64,000 bases of DNA from Pseudalkalibacillus sp. SCS-8 (GCF_040126055.1 NZ_CP143541.1:868001-932000), one strand, 5' to 3'; shown: positions 44,910 through 53,180, numbered from the stretch's first letter. Translations and numbers: made by a program. The notes: generated from the letters alone by a model not told the origin.

Positions 44910-44970
44910 CAGTTTTAAAATAGCTTGTTAAGAAACGCTGGGTTCCTTAACAAGCTATGACTGGATTTTT
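44910..44970. terminator. Strong bidirectional terminator hairpin
   Basis: TAGCTTGTTAAG/CTTAACAAGCTA is a perfect 12-bp stem, extended by CAGT/ACTG; ATTTTT follows on + and TTTTAAAA on -. Confidence 0.8.
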
Positions 44971-44972
44971 AA

Positions 44973-45110
44973 TCACTTTATATATTTAACGTCATTTTCG
45001 TGAACAAGGTAAATTCTGAAGTCGCCTTTTAGTTCAAGATAACCAGAATCATATCTCCAGATCACGGTGTACGTTTTTCCTCGGTAGACCACTTTATTAC
45101 CTTTGTTCAC
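44973..45110 (-). CDS. Small beta-rich protein (45 aa) after the HTH-TPR regulator
   Basis: 45 codons from a GTG, with GGGGAGG 10 bases upstream; reads VNKGNKVVYRGKTYTVIWRY at the start and ends VHENDVKYIK. Strand-rich and compact (SH3-like size). It starts 33 bases after the regulator's stop and ends at a hairpin terminator, so it is in the regulator's transcript. No signal peptide, so it is not an exported pheromone precursor. Function unknown. Confidence 0.55.
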   Translation of the reverse strand: MNKGNKVVYRGKTYTVIWRYDSGYLELKGDFRIYLVHENDVKYIK

Positions 45111-45143
45111 CCAGAGGTAACCTCCCCTCAAACGTTGTTGGCG

Positions 45144-46478
45144 TTAGCTCATGACTGGAAGTTCTGTGCTGATTAGCTTCAGATCTTGTTTAAGTAATTT
45201 CTGATTCGCTTCAAGAAGGTTCTTGAATGCTTTCTCATGATCTTCCAAGGTTTCGAAGCAGATGCCTTTCTCCGACTTTACGAGAGCAATCCAGGATTCG
45301 TTCTGAAGAAAGTGGAAAATGGTTTCAGCCATATCAAATTCGTGAATGGCATCTTCATGTTGACCACGTTTCATCAAGACTTTCCCAAGGACATAATGAC
45401 ACTGTGCATGTAGATGGGAATTTGGATCTGCAAGCTTTAATCCGTTTTTAATGTACTGTTCGGATCGGTCAAAATCTTCGAGATACAAATAGGAAAGTGA
45501 TAATTCATAATACGTATTCACAATGAGATTCTTATTTCCCATTTTCAATGCATCTTCTAAACAATCATGAAGTTGTTCCAATGATTGATTGACTTTATTT
45601 TGCTTCCGCAACAAAATTCCAAGATTGATCCGAGAGCCCAAGTATTTGTATGGATCCTCATTTTTATCTTGTAAAAAACGGATCGCAGCACGCGTCGAGA
45701 CGATTCCTTCTGCAAATTTTCTCATATACATTTCTGCTAGACCCTTGAGCATGTAGAAATGGCCATTGGAAAAAGTGATATCATTCTTTTCCATGATGGA
45801 AATGGCTTGATTGATCACATCGAGACCTTTTTGAAATTCTTTGATGCGACAATAACAAAGGGCCAGGTTGTACAGGATATTGATTTGAAGCAGGCAATCC
45901 ACCTCAGCATGATACGTATTGATTAAAGCAGAAGCTTTTAGTGCTGCCTCTATTCCTTCTTTATAATTTTCGAGCTTACGGTTGGTCAAGGTTATGTAAT
46001 AATAGGCTTCGACCATTTCATTCGTATCTGTGGAAGATAGGTAATAGAGGGATTCCTTGAAGTGGGCCAGTGCGTTTTCGTTCTTATCTAACTTTTCATA
46101 AATTTGCCCTAGTAATTTATATGCAAGCCATTTCTCCGGGAAAGGAACATTGTCAATTTTGACCAACTCTTGTAAACGAGTTTCTGCTTCGGCATATTTT
46201 CCGACCTTCAGCAACGTTTTACAAATATTGAGCCCTTTTTTGACATCTTCCGCAGTAGCGATCGGTAAAGAAGAATCCCGTACTTCGCCAAGCAAATCCC
46301 CGACTGAAACGCCCAATTTCATTGATAGATACTCAATCGTGCGTAGGGAGGGGGTAGTAAGATCCCGTTCAATAAGACTTAACATGGCACGGCTCAATTG
46401 ATCCCCAGCTAAATCTCCCTGTGTAAGTCCCAACTCTTTTCTTAAACCTTTAATCCGTTTTCCAACACTACTTTCCAT
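45144..46478 (-). CDS. HTH-TPR transcriptional regulator, RRNPP-like
   Basis: 444 residues. An XRE-type helix-turn-helix (residues ~4-62: VGKRIKGLRKELGLTQGDL, then AMLSLIERDLTTPSLRTIEY) is joined to about nine TPR-like helix pairs filling residues ~80-430 (for example AYKLLGQIYEKLDKNENALA and YYELSLSYLYLEDFDRSEQY). This is the architecture of the peptide-binding RRNPP regulators (PlcR, NprR, Rgg, AimR). The ATG at 46478 has GGGAGGCGATGAA before it. Divergently, 153 bases away, lies a secreted repeat-peptide precursor, its likely ligand source. Confidence 0.85.
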   Translation of the reverse strand: MESSVGKRIKGLRKELGLTQGDLAGDQLSRAMLSLIERDLTTPSLRTIEYLSMKLGVSVGDLLGEVRDSSLPIATAEDVKKGLNICKTLLKVGKYAEAETRLQELVKIDNVPFPEKWLAYKLLGQIYEKLDKNENALAHFKESLYYLSSTDTNEMVEAYYYITLTNRKLENYKEGIEAALKASALINTYHAEVDCLLQINILYNLALCYCRIKEFQKGLDVINQAISIMEKNDITFSNGHFYMLKGLAEMYMRKFAEGIVSTRAAIRFLQDKNEDPYKYLGSRINLGILLRKQNKVNQSLEQLHDCLEDALKMGNKNLIVNTYYELSLSYLYLEDFDRSEQYIKNGLKLADPNSHLHAQCHYVLGKVLMKRGQHEDAIHEFDMAETIFHFLQNESWIALVKSEKGICFETLEDHEKAFKNLLEANQKLLKQDLKLISTELPVMS

Positions 46479-46499
46479 TTCATCGCCTCCCACTACTAT

Positions 46500-46606
46500 T
46501 TTACCATTATAGTAAATTTAATAACACAATTTTTAAATAATTAAATATATTACACAGAAAAGTATTGACAAAGGAAAATGTAAAAATTAAGATAAAAATG
46601 TAAAAA
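46500..46606. promoter_or_regulatory. Divergent promoter and operator region of the peptide system
   Basis: For the precursor: TTGACA (46565) and TAAGAT (46588) with 17-base spacing. Two copies of AAAATGTAAAAA, at 46575 and 46595, are exactly 20 bases (about two turns) apart and flank that -10. For the regulator: TATAAT (46506-46511, minus strand) sits inside the dyad TTTAC-N7-GTAAA (46500-46516). These are the natural candidates for regulator binding; assignment is inference. Confidence 0.6.
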
Positions 46607-46631
46607 AATTCTAAAAATTTGGAGGTGCTTT

Positions 46632-47051
46632 ATGACAAAAAGCTACAAAAAAATTCTAATGGCTGTTGGTGCCGGAGCTCTTGCATTAGGGATTACACTA
46701 TCTGGCCAGGTTGCTGAAACACATTTTGGCAACATGGAAAACGATGAGGTCAAAGCGGTCATCGTAAACATTGAGCCGGATGGAGATCCAATTTGGCCAG
46801 ACGATCCAATTTGGCCGGACGGTGGAACAGCAGATGGAGACCCGGTATGGCCGGATGACGGCATTGCAGATGGAGACCCGGTATGGCCAGATGACGGCGT
46901 AGCAGATGGAGACCCTGTATGGCCAGATGACGGCGTAGCAGGTGGAGACCCTGTATGGCCAGATGACGGCCTAGCAAATGGTGATCCGATTTGGCCAGAC
47001 GATGGAACAGCTCATGGAGATCCGATTTGGCCGGATGATGGAACAGCGTAG
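46632..47051 (+). CDS. Secreted precursor of tandem 12-residue peptides
   Basis: 139 residues. The N terminus is a clear signal peptide (KSYKK, then ILMAVGAGALALGITL, cleavage near GQVA-ET). After a short spacer, residues 51-139 consist of seven near-perfect repeats of the form xGDPxWPDDGxA, with I or V before W and I, V, L or T before A. The unit is acidic and rich in Asp, Pro and Trp. No enzymatic domain is present. The strict repetition and the divergent HTH-TPR regulator suggest that processing releases several copies of a short signal peptide, as in multi-copy pheromone precursors. A surface or metal-binding repeat protein is the alternative. GGAGGTGC before the ATG. Confidence 0.75.
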   Translation: MTKSYKKILMAVGAGALALGITLSGQVAETHFGNMENDEVKAVIVNIEPDGDPIWPDDPIWPDGGTADGDPVWPDDGIADGDPVWPDDGVADGDPVWPDDGVAGGDPVWPDDGLANGDPIWPDDGTAHGDPIWPDDGTA

Positions 47052-47076
47052 GGTGATCCGATTTGACCAGATAAGA
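46782..47076 (+). repeat. 36-bp coding tandem repeat, last unit beyond the stop codon
   Basis: The DNA repeats every 36 bases (GGAGACCCGGTATGGCCAGA type). After the TAG stop at 47049 the pattern continues as GGTGATCCGATTTGACCAGA, a further unit in which the Trp codon TGG has become TGA. Confidence 0.85.
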
Positions 47077-47251
47077 AAGATTTCTTCCCTTCTTTAATAA
47101 AGATGACTTCTTTTCCCCTCTACTTTACATTCACTTCACAACTTGTCGAGGTTGTTCTTACAACCTCAAATGTAGATTCCTTCAAAACACCTTTTCTCTT
47201 TGTCCAGTCTATGAATGAAATCCACATCAATTAAAAAATATTGAACTGAAA

Positions 47252-47285
47252 AAGGACTGGCAAAATCTTCTTATGCCAGTCCTTA
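47252..47285 (-). terminator. Terminator of the YihY-family gene
   Basis: AAGGACTGGCA/TGCCAGTCCTT stem, then TTTTCAG on the minus strand; it overlaps the stop codon. The gap 47077-47251 has only a small hairpin, GAGGTTGT/ACAACCTC, at 47147. Confidence 0.85.
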
Positions 47286-48104
47286 CTCTATTTCATATTT
47301 TCGTTTATAAAGCAGGGCATTCATCGTCCCACCTATGATTAATGTTTGTGCAGTCAAATAAAGCCAAATCATCAGAATGATAAGAGTTTTTACGTTGCCA
47401 TAAATCAATGAGTATTGACTATATCTTACATATATGGAGAACCCGACAGATATGAGCTGCCACAGTAACGTTGCTGTAATGGCACCGGGCAACACCTCAA
47501 TAAACTTCAATCTCGCCTTTGGAACAAAATGATAAAGGACATAAAAGAAAATGAATAGAATCATACTTCCTATAACCCATTTAATTGGATTCCAAAATGT
47601 TATGATAAACGTATACAACCAGGCATCCTTATCAATGAAACTGAGAACAATACGTTCAGCAACAGGGACGAGGACAGAAATGACGACAACACTGATAAAG
47701 GCGAAGGTCAGTAATAATCCCTCCAGTAATTGGAGGAAGAAGGACCTCTTCGTCTTCTGGGGGTAGCTTTCATTCAATATCCGTGAGAACGATTGGATCG
47801 CAATGGACGATAACCAAATGGATGCTAGAAACCCGAAAGTCATCAGGCTTTCTTCCTGGTTTGCAAAGATACCTGTCAGCGTTTCACGCAAGAAATAAAT
47901 CGTCTTTTCAGGGGCGTAAGGTTCAACAATGCCAAGAACTGAACCTGTATCGATCGGAAGTCGACCGACTAGAGTGATGACGACGATCAAAAAAGGAAAA
48001 AGGGACAACAGAAAATAATACGACATTTGCGCTGCAAGGTCGTATATTTTACGATTGAAAAACTCCTTGTATAGTGCTTTGATCAACCATATGACAGTCG
48101 TCAC
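47283..48104 (-). CDS. YihY/BrkB-family membrane protein
   Basis: 273 residues with six helices. LAAQMSYYFLLSLFPFLIVVI at the N terminus, LPGAITATLLWQLISVGFSIYV and YGNVKTLIILMIWLYLTAQTLI near the C terminus mark the YihY/BrkB (formerly RNase BN) family. The role is unknown; it is a widespread inner-membrane protein. GTG start with GAGGGATGAAGC before it. Confidence 0.9.
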   Translation of the reverse strand: MTTVIWLIKALYKEFFNRKIYDLAAQMSYYFLLSLFPFLIVVITLVGRLPIDTGSVLGIVEPYAPEKTIYFLRETLTGIFANQEESLMTFGFLASIWLSSIAIQSFSRILNESYPQKTKRSFFLQLLEGLLLTFAFISVVVISVLVPVAERIVLSFIDKDAWLYTFIITFWNPIKWVIGSMILFIFFYVLYHFVPKARLKFIEVLPGAITATLLWQLISVGFSIYVRYSQYSLIYGNVKTLIILMIWLYLTAQTLIIGGTMNALLYKRKYEIE

Positions 48105-48235
48105 GCTTCATCCCTCACTTCGGTCGCTATGATTGGTATAACCAAATGAGGGATTTTCATGCGAGTGGTGCGAATGAGAAAAACGAGTATAAGGATGAAA
48201 AACAGCCGGCACATGCAGGCAGTCCATCAGTCCCC

Positions 48236-48553
48236 TTATCTCACAACATGAGGCTTTTTGTATTGTCTGTAGGCATCCATAACGGCAGCAGTAAGGGCGG
48301 TTTGGGCATTTCCATAGTAATGATTTTCAATCTCTTTATTAATCAAATCGATACCATCACGTAAACTTAAACCTTTAATCATATCACCGAAAAATGCTTG
48401 TGAATGCTCTGTAGCCAATGTACAATCAGCCCAAATGATGACTCCGTACATTTTATCCACTTCGATTGTGACAGTCAGGGTTTCATGCGGTTCATTTATC
48501 GACACACCGTTAGGTATCCGGGCATGCCCTGCAATGATAATCGTATTCGGCAT
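48236..48553 (-). CDS. DUF3870 domain protein
   Basis: 105 residues: TIIIAGHARIPNGVS at the start, YGVIIWADCTLATEHSQAFF in the middle and a helix rich in Ala at the end, the DUF3870 pattern. ADCTLAT is the most conserved part of the family. No function is known. AGGGAGG precedes the ATG. Confidence 0.8.
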   Translation of the reverse strand: MPNTIIIAGHARIPNGVSINEPHETLTVTIEVDKMYGVIIWADCTLATEHSQAFFGDMIKGLSLRDGIDLINKEIENHYYGNAQTALTAAVMDAYRQYKKPHVVR

Positions 48554-48714
48554 AGATCTTCCCTCCTAAGATTGGGTCTCTTACGGCTCGTTTATATATT
48601 TGACACGCATCGATTTTGTCCTTCTGTAAACCGGTCCAAATCAGTGAGGGACAGTTAAAATTCAACTCAAACAGAATGGGTTCAACAAAAATAAAGAAAG
48701 GGATGAGGCTTTTT

Positions 48715-49506
48715 ATGGATTTACAGTTAAAGGGTAAAAGTGTCCTTGTTTCGGCTGGAAGCAAAGGGCTTGGAAAAGCGACTGCAATGGAGTTTGCGAG
48801 AGAAGGCGCACATGTGTTGATCGCTAGCCGAAATGAAGAACAGCTTATCCAAGCGGTCACCGAAATCTCCAAAGAAACGAAAAATGATCACGTAAATTAT
48901 TGTATTTGTGATATCACCGATGCCGCTCAAATTGATTATCTTGTGGAGTATGCCGTCAAGACATTTGGGACCGTCGATGTGTTGATAAACAATGCAGGAG
49001 GACCACCTGCTGGGCGTTTTGAGGATATGCGGGATGAGGATTGGCAGAATGCATTTGAACTGAATCTATTGAGTTTCGTCCGTTTGACCCGTAAAGTGAT
49101 TCCTTATATGCAGAAGCAGCAAAGTGGCAGAATTATCAATTTCGCATCTTCCTCCATTAAAGAGCCTTTAGATAATTTGATTCTATCCAACACCTTCCGA
49201 GCTGGAATCGTCGGTTTGGCAAAGAGTTTATCCCAGGAGCTTGCAGAATACCAGATCCTTGTTAATACGATAGGGCCTGGGAGGATTGCGACAGATCGTT
49301 TGACACAATTGGATGAAATCCGTTCAAACCAACTTGGCATTGCTTATGAAGAGCACGTCCAGAATACAGAGCAGAAAATCCCTCTGCAACGATATGGGAC
49401 ACCGGAAGAGTTTGCGAAAATGGTCGTTTTTCTTGGTTCTGGTGCCAATACTTATATTACCGGACAATCCCTATTGATTGATGGAGGGAAAGTGAAAGCA
49501 CTTTAA
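48715..49506 (+). CDS. SDR-family oxidoreductase lacking the catalytic Tyr
   Basis: 263 residues. The cofactor loop SAGSKGLGKATA, NNAGGPP and NTIGPGRIATDRL define a classical short-chain dehydrogenase. At the site where YxxxK is expected the sequence reads SNTFRAGIVGL, so Tyr is Ser and Lys is Arg. A FabG-like SDR subgroup without the Tyr is known; activity may differ or be absent. GGGATGAGG precedes the ATG at 48715. Confidence 0.85.
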   Translation: MDLQLKGKSVLVSAGSKGLGKATAMEFAREGAHVLIASRNEEQLIQAVTEISKETKNDHVNYCICDITDAAQIDYLVEYAVKTFGTVDVLINNAGGPPAGRFEDMRDEDWQNAFELNLLSFVRLTRKVIPYMQKQQSGRIINFASSSIKEPLDNLILSNTFRAGIVGLAKSLSQELAEYQILVNTIGPGRIATDRLTQLDEIRSNQLGIAYEEHVQNTEQKIPLQRYGTPEEFAKMVVFLGSGANTYITGQSLLIDGGKVKAL

Positions 49507-49637
49507 TCGCGGTGGTAAAAGAGCTGATCTAAGTGTAGTTCCTTTACCTCCACAGTGGGGATGCCTTATGATCGGATGTAAACTCCCAGAGATTTATGAA
49601 CATACTACGGAAAGGACCCTATGTAGAGGTGAAGAAC

Positions 49638-50642
49638 ATGAAAGCGATGATGATCAATAAGTATGGCAAGAATGAGTTGTTACATATGAAAGAGATTGAA
49701 AAACCATCGGTAGGGGCGAATGATGTTCTCGTCGAAATCCACGCTGCCAGTGTAAATCCAATTGATTTTAAAATCCGTAACGGTGGAGCCTTGAGGTTGG
49801 TTTTGAAGTTCAATATGCCGTTGATCCTAGGAAATGATTTTGCAGGCAAGATTGTGGAGATCGGCTCGAATGTTCGGAAGTTTAAAGTAGGCGACTATGT
49901 CTATGGCCGACCTAGCAAGGAACGGATCGGGACGTTTGCGGAATATATCTCCATTCATCAAGACGAAATTGCGTTGATGCCAAACGGTCTTACCTTTGAA
50001 GAAGCAGCATCGATACCACTCGTCGGTCTTACGGTATGGCAAGCCTTTCATGAATATTTCCACTTGAAGGAAGGACAGAAGATTCTGATCCATGCTGGTG
50101 CAGGTGGAGTGGGATCGTTTGCGATTCAGCTGGCGAAGGAGATGGGGGCTTATGTTGCCACCACAGCAAGTGAGAATGGCTATGAGCTTGTCCAAACCTT
50201 AGGTGCAGATAAAGTGATCAATTATCGGAAAGAGAATTTTGAAGAAGTTCTGGATGGTTATGATGCTGTTTTTGATACATTAGGCGGACCCTCACTTGAA
50301 AAATCATTTGAAATTTTGAAGCCTGGTGGGAAAATCGTCTCCATATCTGCCGTTCCAACTAAAAAGTTTGCAGAACAGACCTACCAGGGGTTGATGAAAA
50401 AGACTTTATTCATGTTGATTAGTAACAAGCTGATGCGAATGGCTAAAAAGCACCAGGTGGAGTACGATTTTCTCCTTATGCGCCCAAATGGAGAACAGCT
50501 TGAACAGATTACTCATCTCATAGAAGAAGGGAAAATCAAACCAGTCATTGATCGGATCTATGACCTGGAAGAAGCTCAAGGGGCGATGAATTACTTGGAA
50601 ACAGGTCGTGCAAAAGGAAAAGTCATCATAAAAGTGAAATAA
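49638..50642 (+). CDS. Quinone-oxidoreductase-like MDR protein
   Basis: 334 residues of the zinc-free medium-chain dehydrogenase/reductase family. INPIDF-type segment ASVNPIDFKIRNG, the NADPH-binding ILIHAGAGGVGSFAIQLAK and the C-terminal ETGRAKGKVIIKV are typical of quinone reductase/crotonyl-CoA-reductase-like members. The zinc-ligand Cys residues are missing. GAGGTGAAGAAC precedes the ATG at 49638. Confidence 0.9.
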   Translation: MKAMMINKYGKNELLHMKEIEKPSVGANDVLVEIHAASVNPIDFKIRNGGALRLVLKFNMPLILGNDFAGKIVEIGSNVRKFKVGDYVYGRPSKERIGTFAEYISIHQDEIALMPNGLTFEEAASIPLVGLTVWQAFHEYFHLKEGQKILIHAGAGGVGSFAIQLAKEMGAYVATTASENGYELVQTLGADKVINYRKENFEEVLDGYDAVFDTLGGPSLEKSFEILKPGGKIVSISAVPTKKFAEQTYQGLMKKTLFMLISNKLMRMAKKHQVEYDFLLMRPNGEQLEQITHLIEEGKIKPVIDRIYDLEEAQGAMNYLETGRAKGKVIIKVK

Positions 50643-50647
50643 AAAAG

Positions 50648-50681
50648 AAGGTATGCGCCCGTAGGCAGCATACCTTTTTTT
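50648..50681. terminator. Bidirectional terminator
   Basis: AAGGTATGC/GCATACCTT stem; TTTTTT on + and CTTCTTTTTT on -. Confidence 0.88.
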
Positions 50682-50682
50682 C

Positions 50683-51849
50683 TTACTTACCAGGAAGCGG
50701 TGTTCCAACGTTCCAGTCATTCACAGAATCTGTATCGTTGTTTACGTCATAACGATAGATCGCTTGTCCAGTGTTTGCTCTGATGTTCCATCCAGAAACA
50801 TAATTTTCATATGCGACGAAATCGATCTCAGCTCCAGACGGATTTTGTAATGAAACCTGGTCCCCTGAATTCCCTAAGGCAAGAGTCATACCTGAAACAT
50901 CAGGATCAAAGCCGAAGAGACTACGGAATCCAGCAGCATCGCGGGCCACGACAAGGTGTTGTCCTGGATCGATCATCGTGCCAGCTGGCAGTGTATAGGT
51001 GTCGTAGTTATCCTTAAGGATATAGCCACTGATATCGAGCGTGTTCGTCGATGTATTGTAGATTTCCAAATACTCTCCCACACTGTCAGAGCCTTCCGCA
51101 TCATAATAGACTTCTTGGATCAACAGTTCATCAGATGCAGGGCCACCGCCAGAACAGTTACACGTATAGCCGGCAGATTGTGCGTCTTGCTCTGTAAAGA
51201 AGAATACGCGATCTTCAATTGGAACCTGAGTGTAATTTAAAGGAGTAACATATTCTTTCGTAAAGTAATTCCCGACATATTTGTCTGGCTGATCATTGAA
51301 CATGCGGTCACGGTATTCAAATGGCAGTTCTTCAAGAGGATTTGTCGTATCCCAAATGCCGATGTTGCCGTTCATAGCTGTAAGCATCGCACCACGATAG
51401 TCTTCGAATTTCGCATCTTCAAATGGCCAGATGAAGTAAGATACAGCATGTCCATTTTCAAGGATGGAACGATTGACGTCCATGTTCCCTTTGAATACAT
51501 AGGCTAAAAGGCGTCCGAATCCATCTACTTCCTCTTGACCTGTAACAAGGGTGATTTCTGTACCACTTGGCAAGACAGATTTCAAATAGTTTGTAGCTGC
51601 ATTTCCGTGCGGGTCGATCTGGTTTCCAGGATCCTTCCCACCTGAGACGAACGTTTCAGGCGTATCGATTCCTAGAAAGCGTACCTCATCAGCGCCTTTG
51701 ACTGGATTTGTCAGCATGATGGTATCGCCATCTTTAACATAGTCGACCGTTGCTGTATATGTACCTGCAGCTGAAGCCTCGTGCTCAAATGAAGTGATTG
51801 GCACAACCAATACAGCAATCAACATCCAAATGCTCATGATTCTTTTCAA
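50683..51849 (-). CDS. Secreted thermonuclease-like nuclease with LTD domain
   Basis: 388 residues. Signal peptide ends near HEASAA. The staphylococcal-nuclease domain (residues ~30-160) has YVKDGDTIML, the catalytic Arg in VRFLGIDTPET, and Glu and Arg in EVDGFGRLLAYVF; these match Arg35, Glu43 and Arg87 of the Staphylococcus enzyme. After a CNCSGGG linker, an LTD module (from ~250, LLIQEVYYDAEGSDSVGEYL) ends the protein. It should degrade extracellular nucleic acid. The TTG at 51849 has GGGGAGG upstream. It shares the LTD module with the secreted PLD protein at 25.4 kb. Confidence 0.92.
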   Translation of the reverse strand: MKRIMSIWMLIAVLVVPITSFEHEASAAGTYTATVDYVKDGDTIMLTNPVKGADEVRFLGIDTPETFVSGGKDPGNQIDPHGNAATNYLKSVLPSGTEITLVTGQEEVDGFGRLLAYVFKGNMDVNRSILENGHAVSYFIWPFEDAKFEDYRGAMLTAMNGNIGIWDTTNPLEELPFEYRDRMFNDQPDKYVGNYFTKEYVTPLNYTQVPIEDRVFFFTEQDAQSAGYTCNCSGGGPASDELLIQEVYYDAEGSDSVGEYLEIYNTSTNTLDISGYILKDNYDTYTLPAGTMIDPGQHLVVARDAAGFRSLFGFDPDVSGMTLALGNSGDQVSLQNPSGAEIDFVAYENYVSGWNIRANTGQAIYRYDVNNDTDSVNDWNVGTPLPGK

Positions 51850-51908
51850 AACAATTCCTCCCCGAAATAATTTGGTACTGCGAGATTTAATGTAACAGAA
51901 GGATGTAA

Positions 51909-52100
51909 ATGCTGTATAAAGCAACTGTAAAAGTGGAAAATCCATACTTTGGTCACGGGATTCGACAAAACCATAAGTTCTGGATGGAAAAAGAGATGGA
52001 TAATCAGGAAGTAGGCATGACCTACTTCACCCTTTACGTGACGTGGAAAGAGATACAGAGTCCAAAGGCTTATTTAGTTGAAAATTTACAAAGCAGGTAA
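51909..52100 (+). CDS. Small protein of unknown function
   Basis: 63 residues starting MLYKATVKVENPYFGHGI, with AGAAGGATGTAA before the ATG. Two strand-like segments (KATVKVENPY and MTYFTLYVTWKEI) suggest a small beta domain. No family recognised and no terminator directly after. It could be a chance frame, but composition and the binding site favour a gene. Confidence 0.5.
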   Translation: MLYKATVKVENPYFGHGIRQNHKFWMEKEMDNQEVGMTYFTLYVTWKEIQSPKAYLVENLQSR

Positions 52101-52274
52101 AAGAGTGATTTTACATGGTGGGGAAATTTGCAGGATTTTGTAGGAATGTTTTGGTTGTTTTCATCTGGACATACTGGTAGTATAAAGAGGAATTATTTTT
52201 GTTCAGATAGATGCAAGTTTATTGGAGCAAGAATAGTAAAACAATGTGCTTTAAATGCACTAGGAGGCAACATA

Positions 52275-52475
52275 ATGGAACAAGGTAAAGTAAAATGGTT
52301 CAACGCTGAAAAAGGTTTTGGTTTCATCGAGCGTGAAGGTGCTGACGATGTATTCGTACACTTCTCTGCTATCCAAGGTGAAGGATTCAAGACATTAGAA
52401 GAAGGTCAAGACGTTTCTTTCGACATCGAAGAAGGTCAACGCGGACCTCAAGCTGCTAACGTACAAAAGGTTTAA
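52275..52475 (+). CDS. Cold-shock protein, CspA/CspB family
   Basis: 66 residues with RNA-binding motifs RNP1 KGFGFIE and RNP2 VFVHFSAI, starting [20 protein letters not shown]. Csp proteins melt RNA secondary structure during cold and growth shifts. AGGAGG lies before the ATG. The leader of roughly 90-140 bases has a likely -10 (TATAAA near 52180) and is long, as is usual for cold-shock genes with thermosensing leaders. Confidence 0.97.
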   Translation: MEQGKVKWFNAEKGFGFIEREGADDVFVHFSAIQGEGFKTLEEGQDVSFDIEEGQRGPQAANVQKV

Positions 52476-52489
52476 TCTGACTAAACCAA

Positions 52490-52523
52490 CAAACAGGCTC
52501 CTCAACGGAGCCTGTTTTTTTGT
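52490..52523 (+). terminator. Terminator of the cold-shock gene
   Basis: AACAGGCTCC/GGAGCCTGTT stem and seven T. Confidence 0.95.
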
Positions 52524-52713
52524 TGTCTTATATGAATTAGAGAAACCCAATACTTGTGGGACGTGTGTGTTTAGTTGGTCAATGCCAACTCCTTAGTAAG
52601 ATTGAATCATTATTGGCAATGAATGGGATAAATATGTCCAATGACGTTTAAATCTAATGTTTTTAGGAAAATACAAGCAATGTACAAGAATTCAGAAGGA
52701 GGCGTTTCAGAAT

Positions 52714-53040
52714 ATGTCACATGAAAAATATCAATCAGTCGTAAATGCACTTCATGAGTGTATGGAAGCGTGCAACCATTGTTACGATGCTTGCTTGCAG
52801 GAAGACGATGTCAAAATGATGGCAGAGTGCATTCGTTTGGATCGAGAATGTGCGGACATCTGCTCATACTTAGAACAGGCCCTAGTACGAAACACTCCAT
52901 TTGCTTCCGAACTTGCTTCCGTATGTGCGAAGATTTGTGAAGCTTGCGGAAACGAATGTAAAAAGCATGATCATGACCACTGCCAAAAATGTGCAGAAGC
53001 ATGCTTCAAATGTGCAGAAGAATGCAAGAAGATTTCTTAA
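52714..53040 (+). CDS. Cys-rich four-helix-bundle copper-binding protein (DUF326)
   Basis: 108 residues with 15 Cys in a helical background (CMEACNHCYDACLQ, CADICSYLEQ, CAKICEACGNEC, CQKCAEACFKCAEECKK) plus a HDHDH segment. This is the DUF326 family that includes the copper-storage Csp3 proteins, in which Cys residues lining the bundle hold Cu(I) in the cytoplasm. There is no signal peptide. AGAAGGAGG before the ATG; own terminator. No copper exporter or CsoR is adjacent. Confidence 0.9.
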   Translation: MSHEKYQSVVNALHECMEACNHCYDACLQEDDVKMMAECIRLDRECADICSYLEQALVRNTPFASELASVCAKICEACGNECKKHDHDHCQKCAEACFKCAEECKKIS

Positions 53041-53054
53041 GGATAACATAACAG

Positions 53055-53093
53055 GGAAGCCTGACACCTACACATGGTGTCAGGCTTTTTTTT
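53055..53093 (+). terminator. Terminator of the DUF326 gene
   Basis: AGCCTGACACC/GGTGTCAGGCT stem, then eight T. Confidence 0.95.
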
Positions 53094-53180
53094 ATGTACA
53101 CTGTGATGGTTTTAAGAAGGGGATGGAAGAAAACTGTTGAAAAGAACTACGTACAGAATCTTATTTATGTTTTTGGGGGA

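Noticed and set aside
44579..44931. Open frames of about 80-110 codons through array 3
   Set aside because: The repeat is 52 bases, not a multiple of 3, so all three frames read the same array; the peptides share words by necessity and lack ribosome binding sites.
46759..46977. Minus-strand frame opposite the peptide repeats
   Set aside because: Repeat-derived antisense frame without a binding site; arises because the 36-base unit is a multiple of 3.
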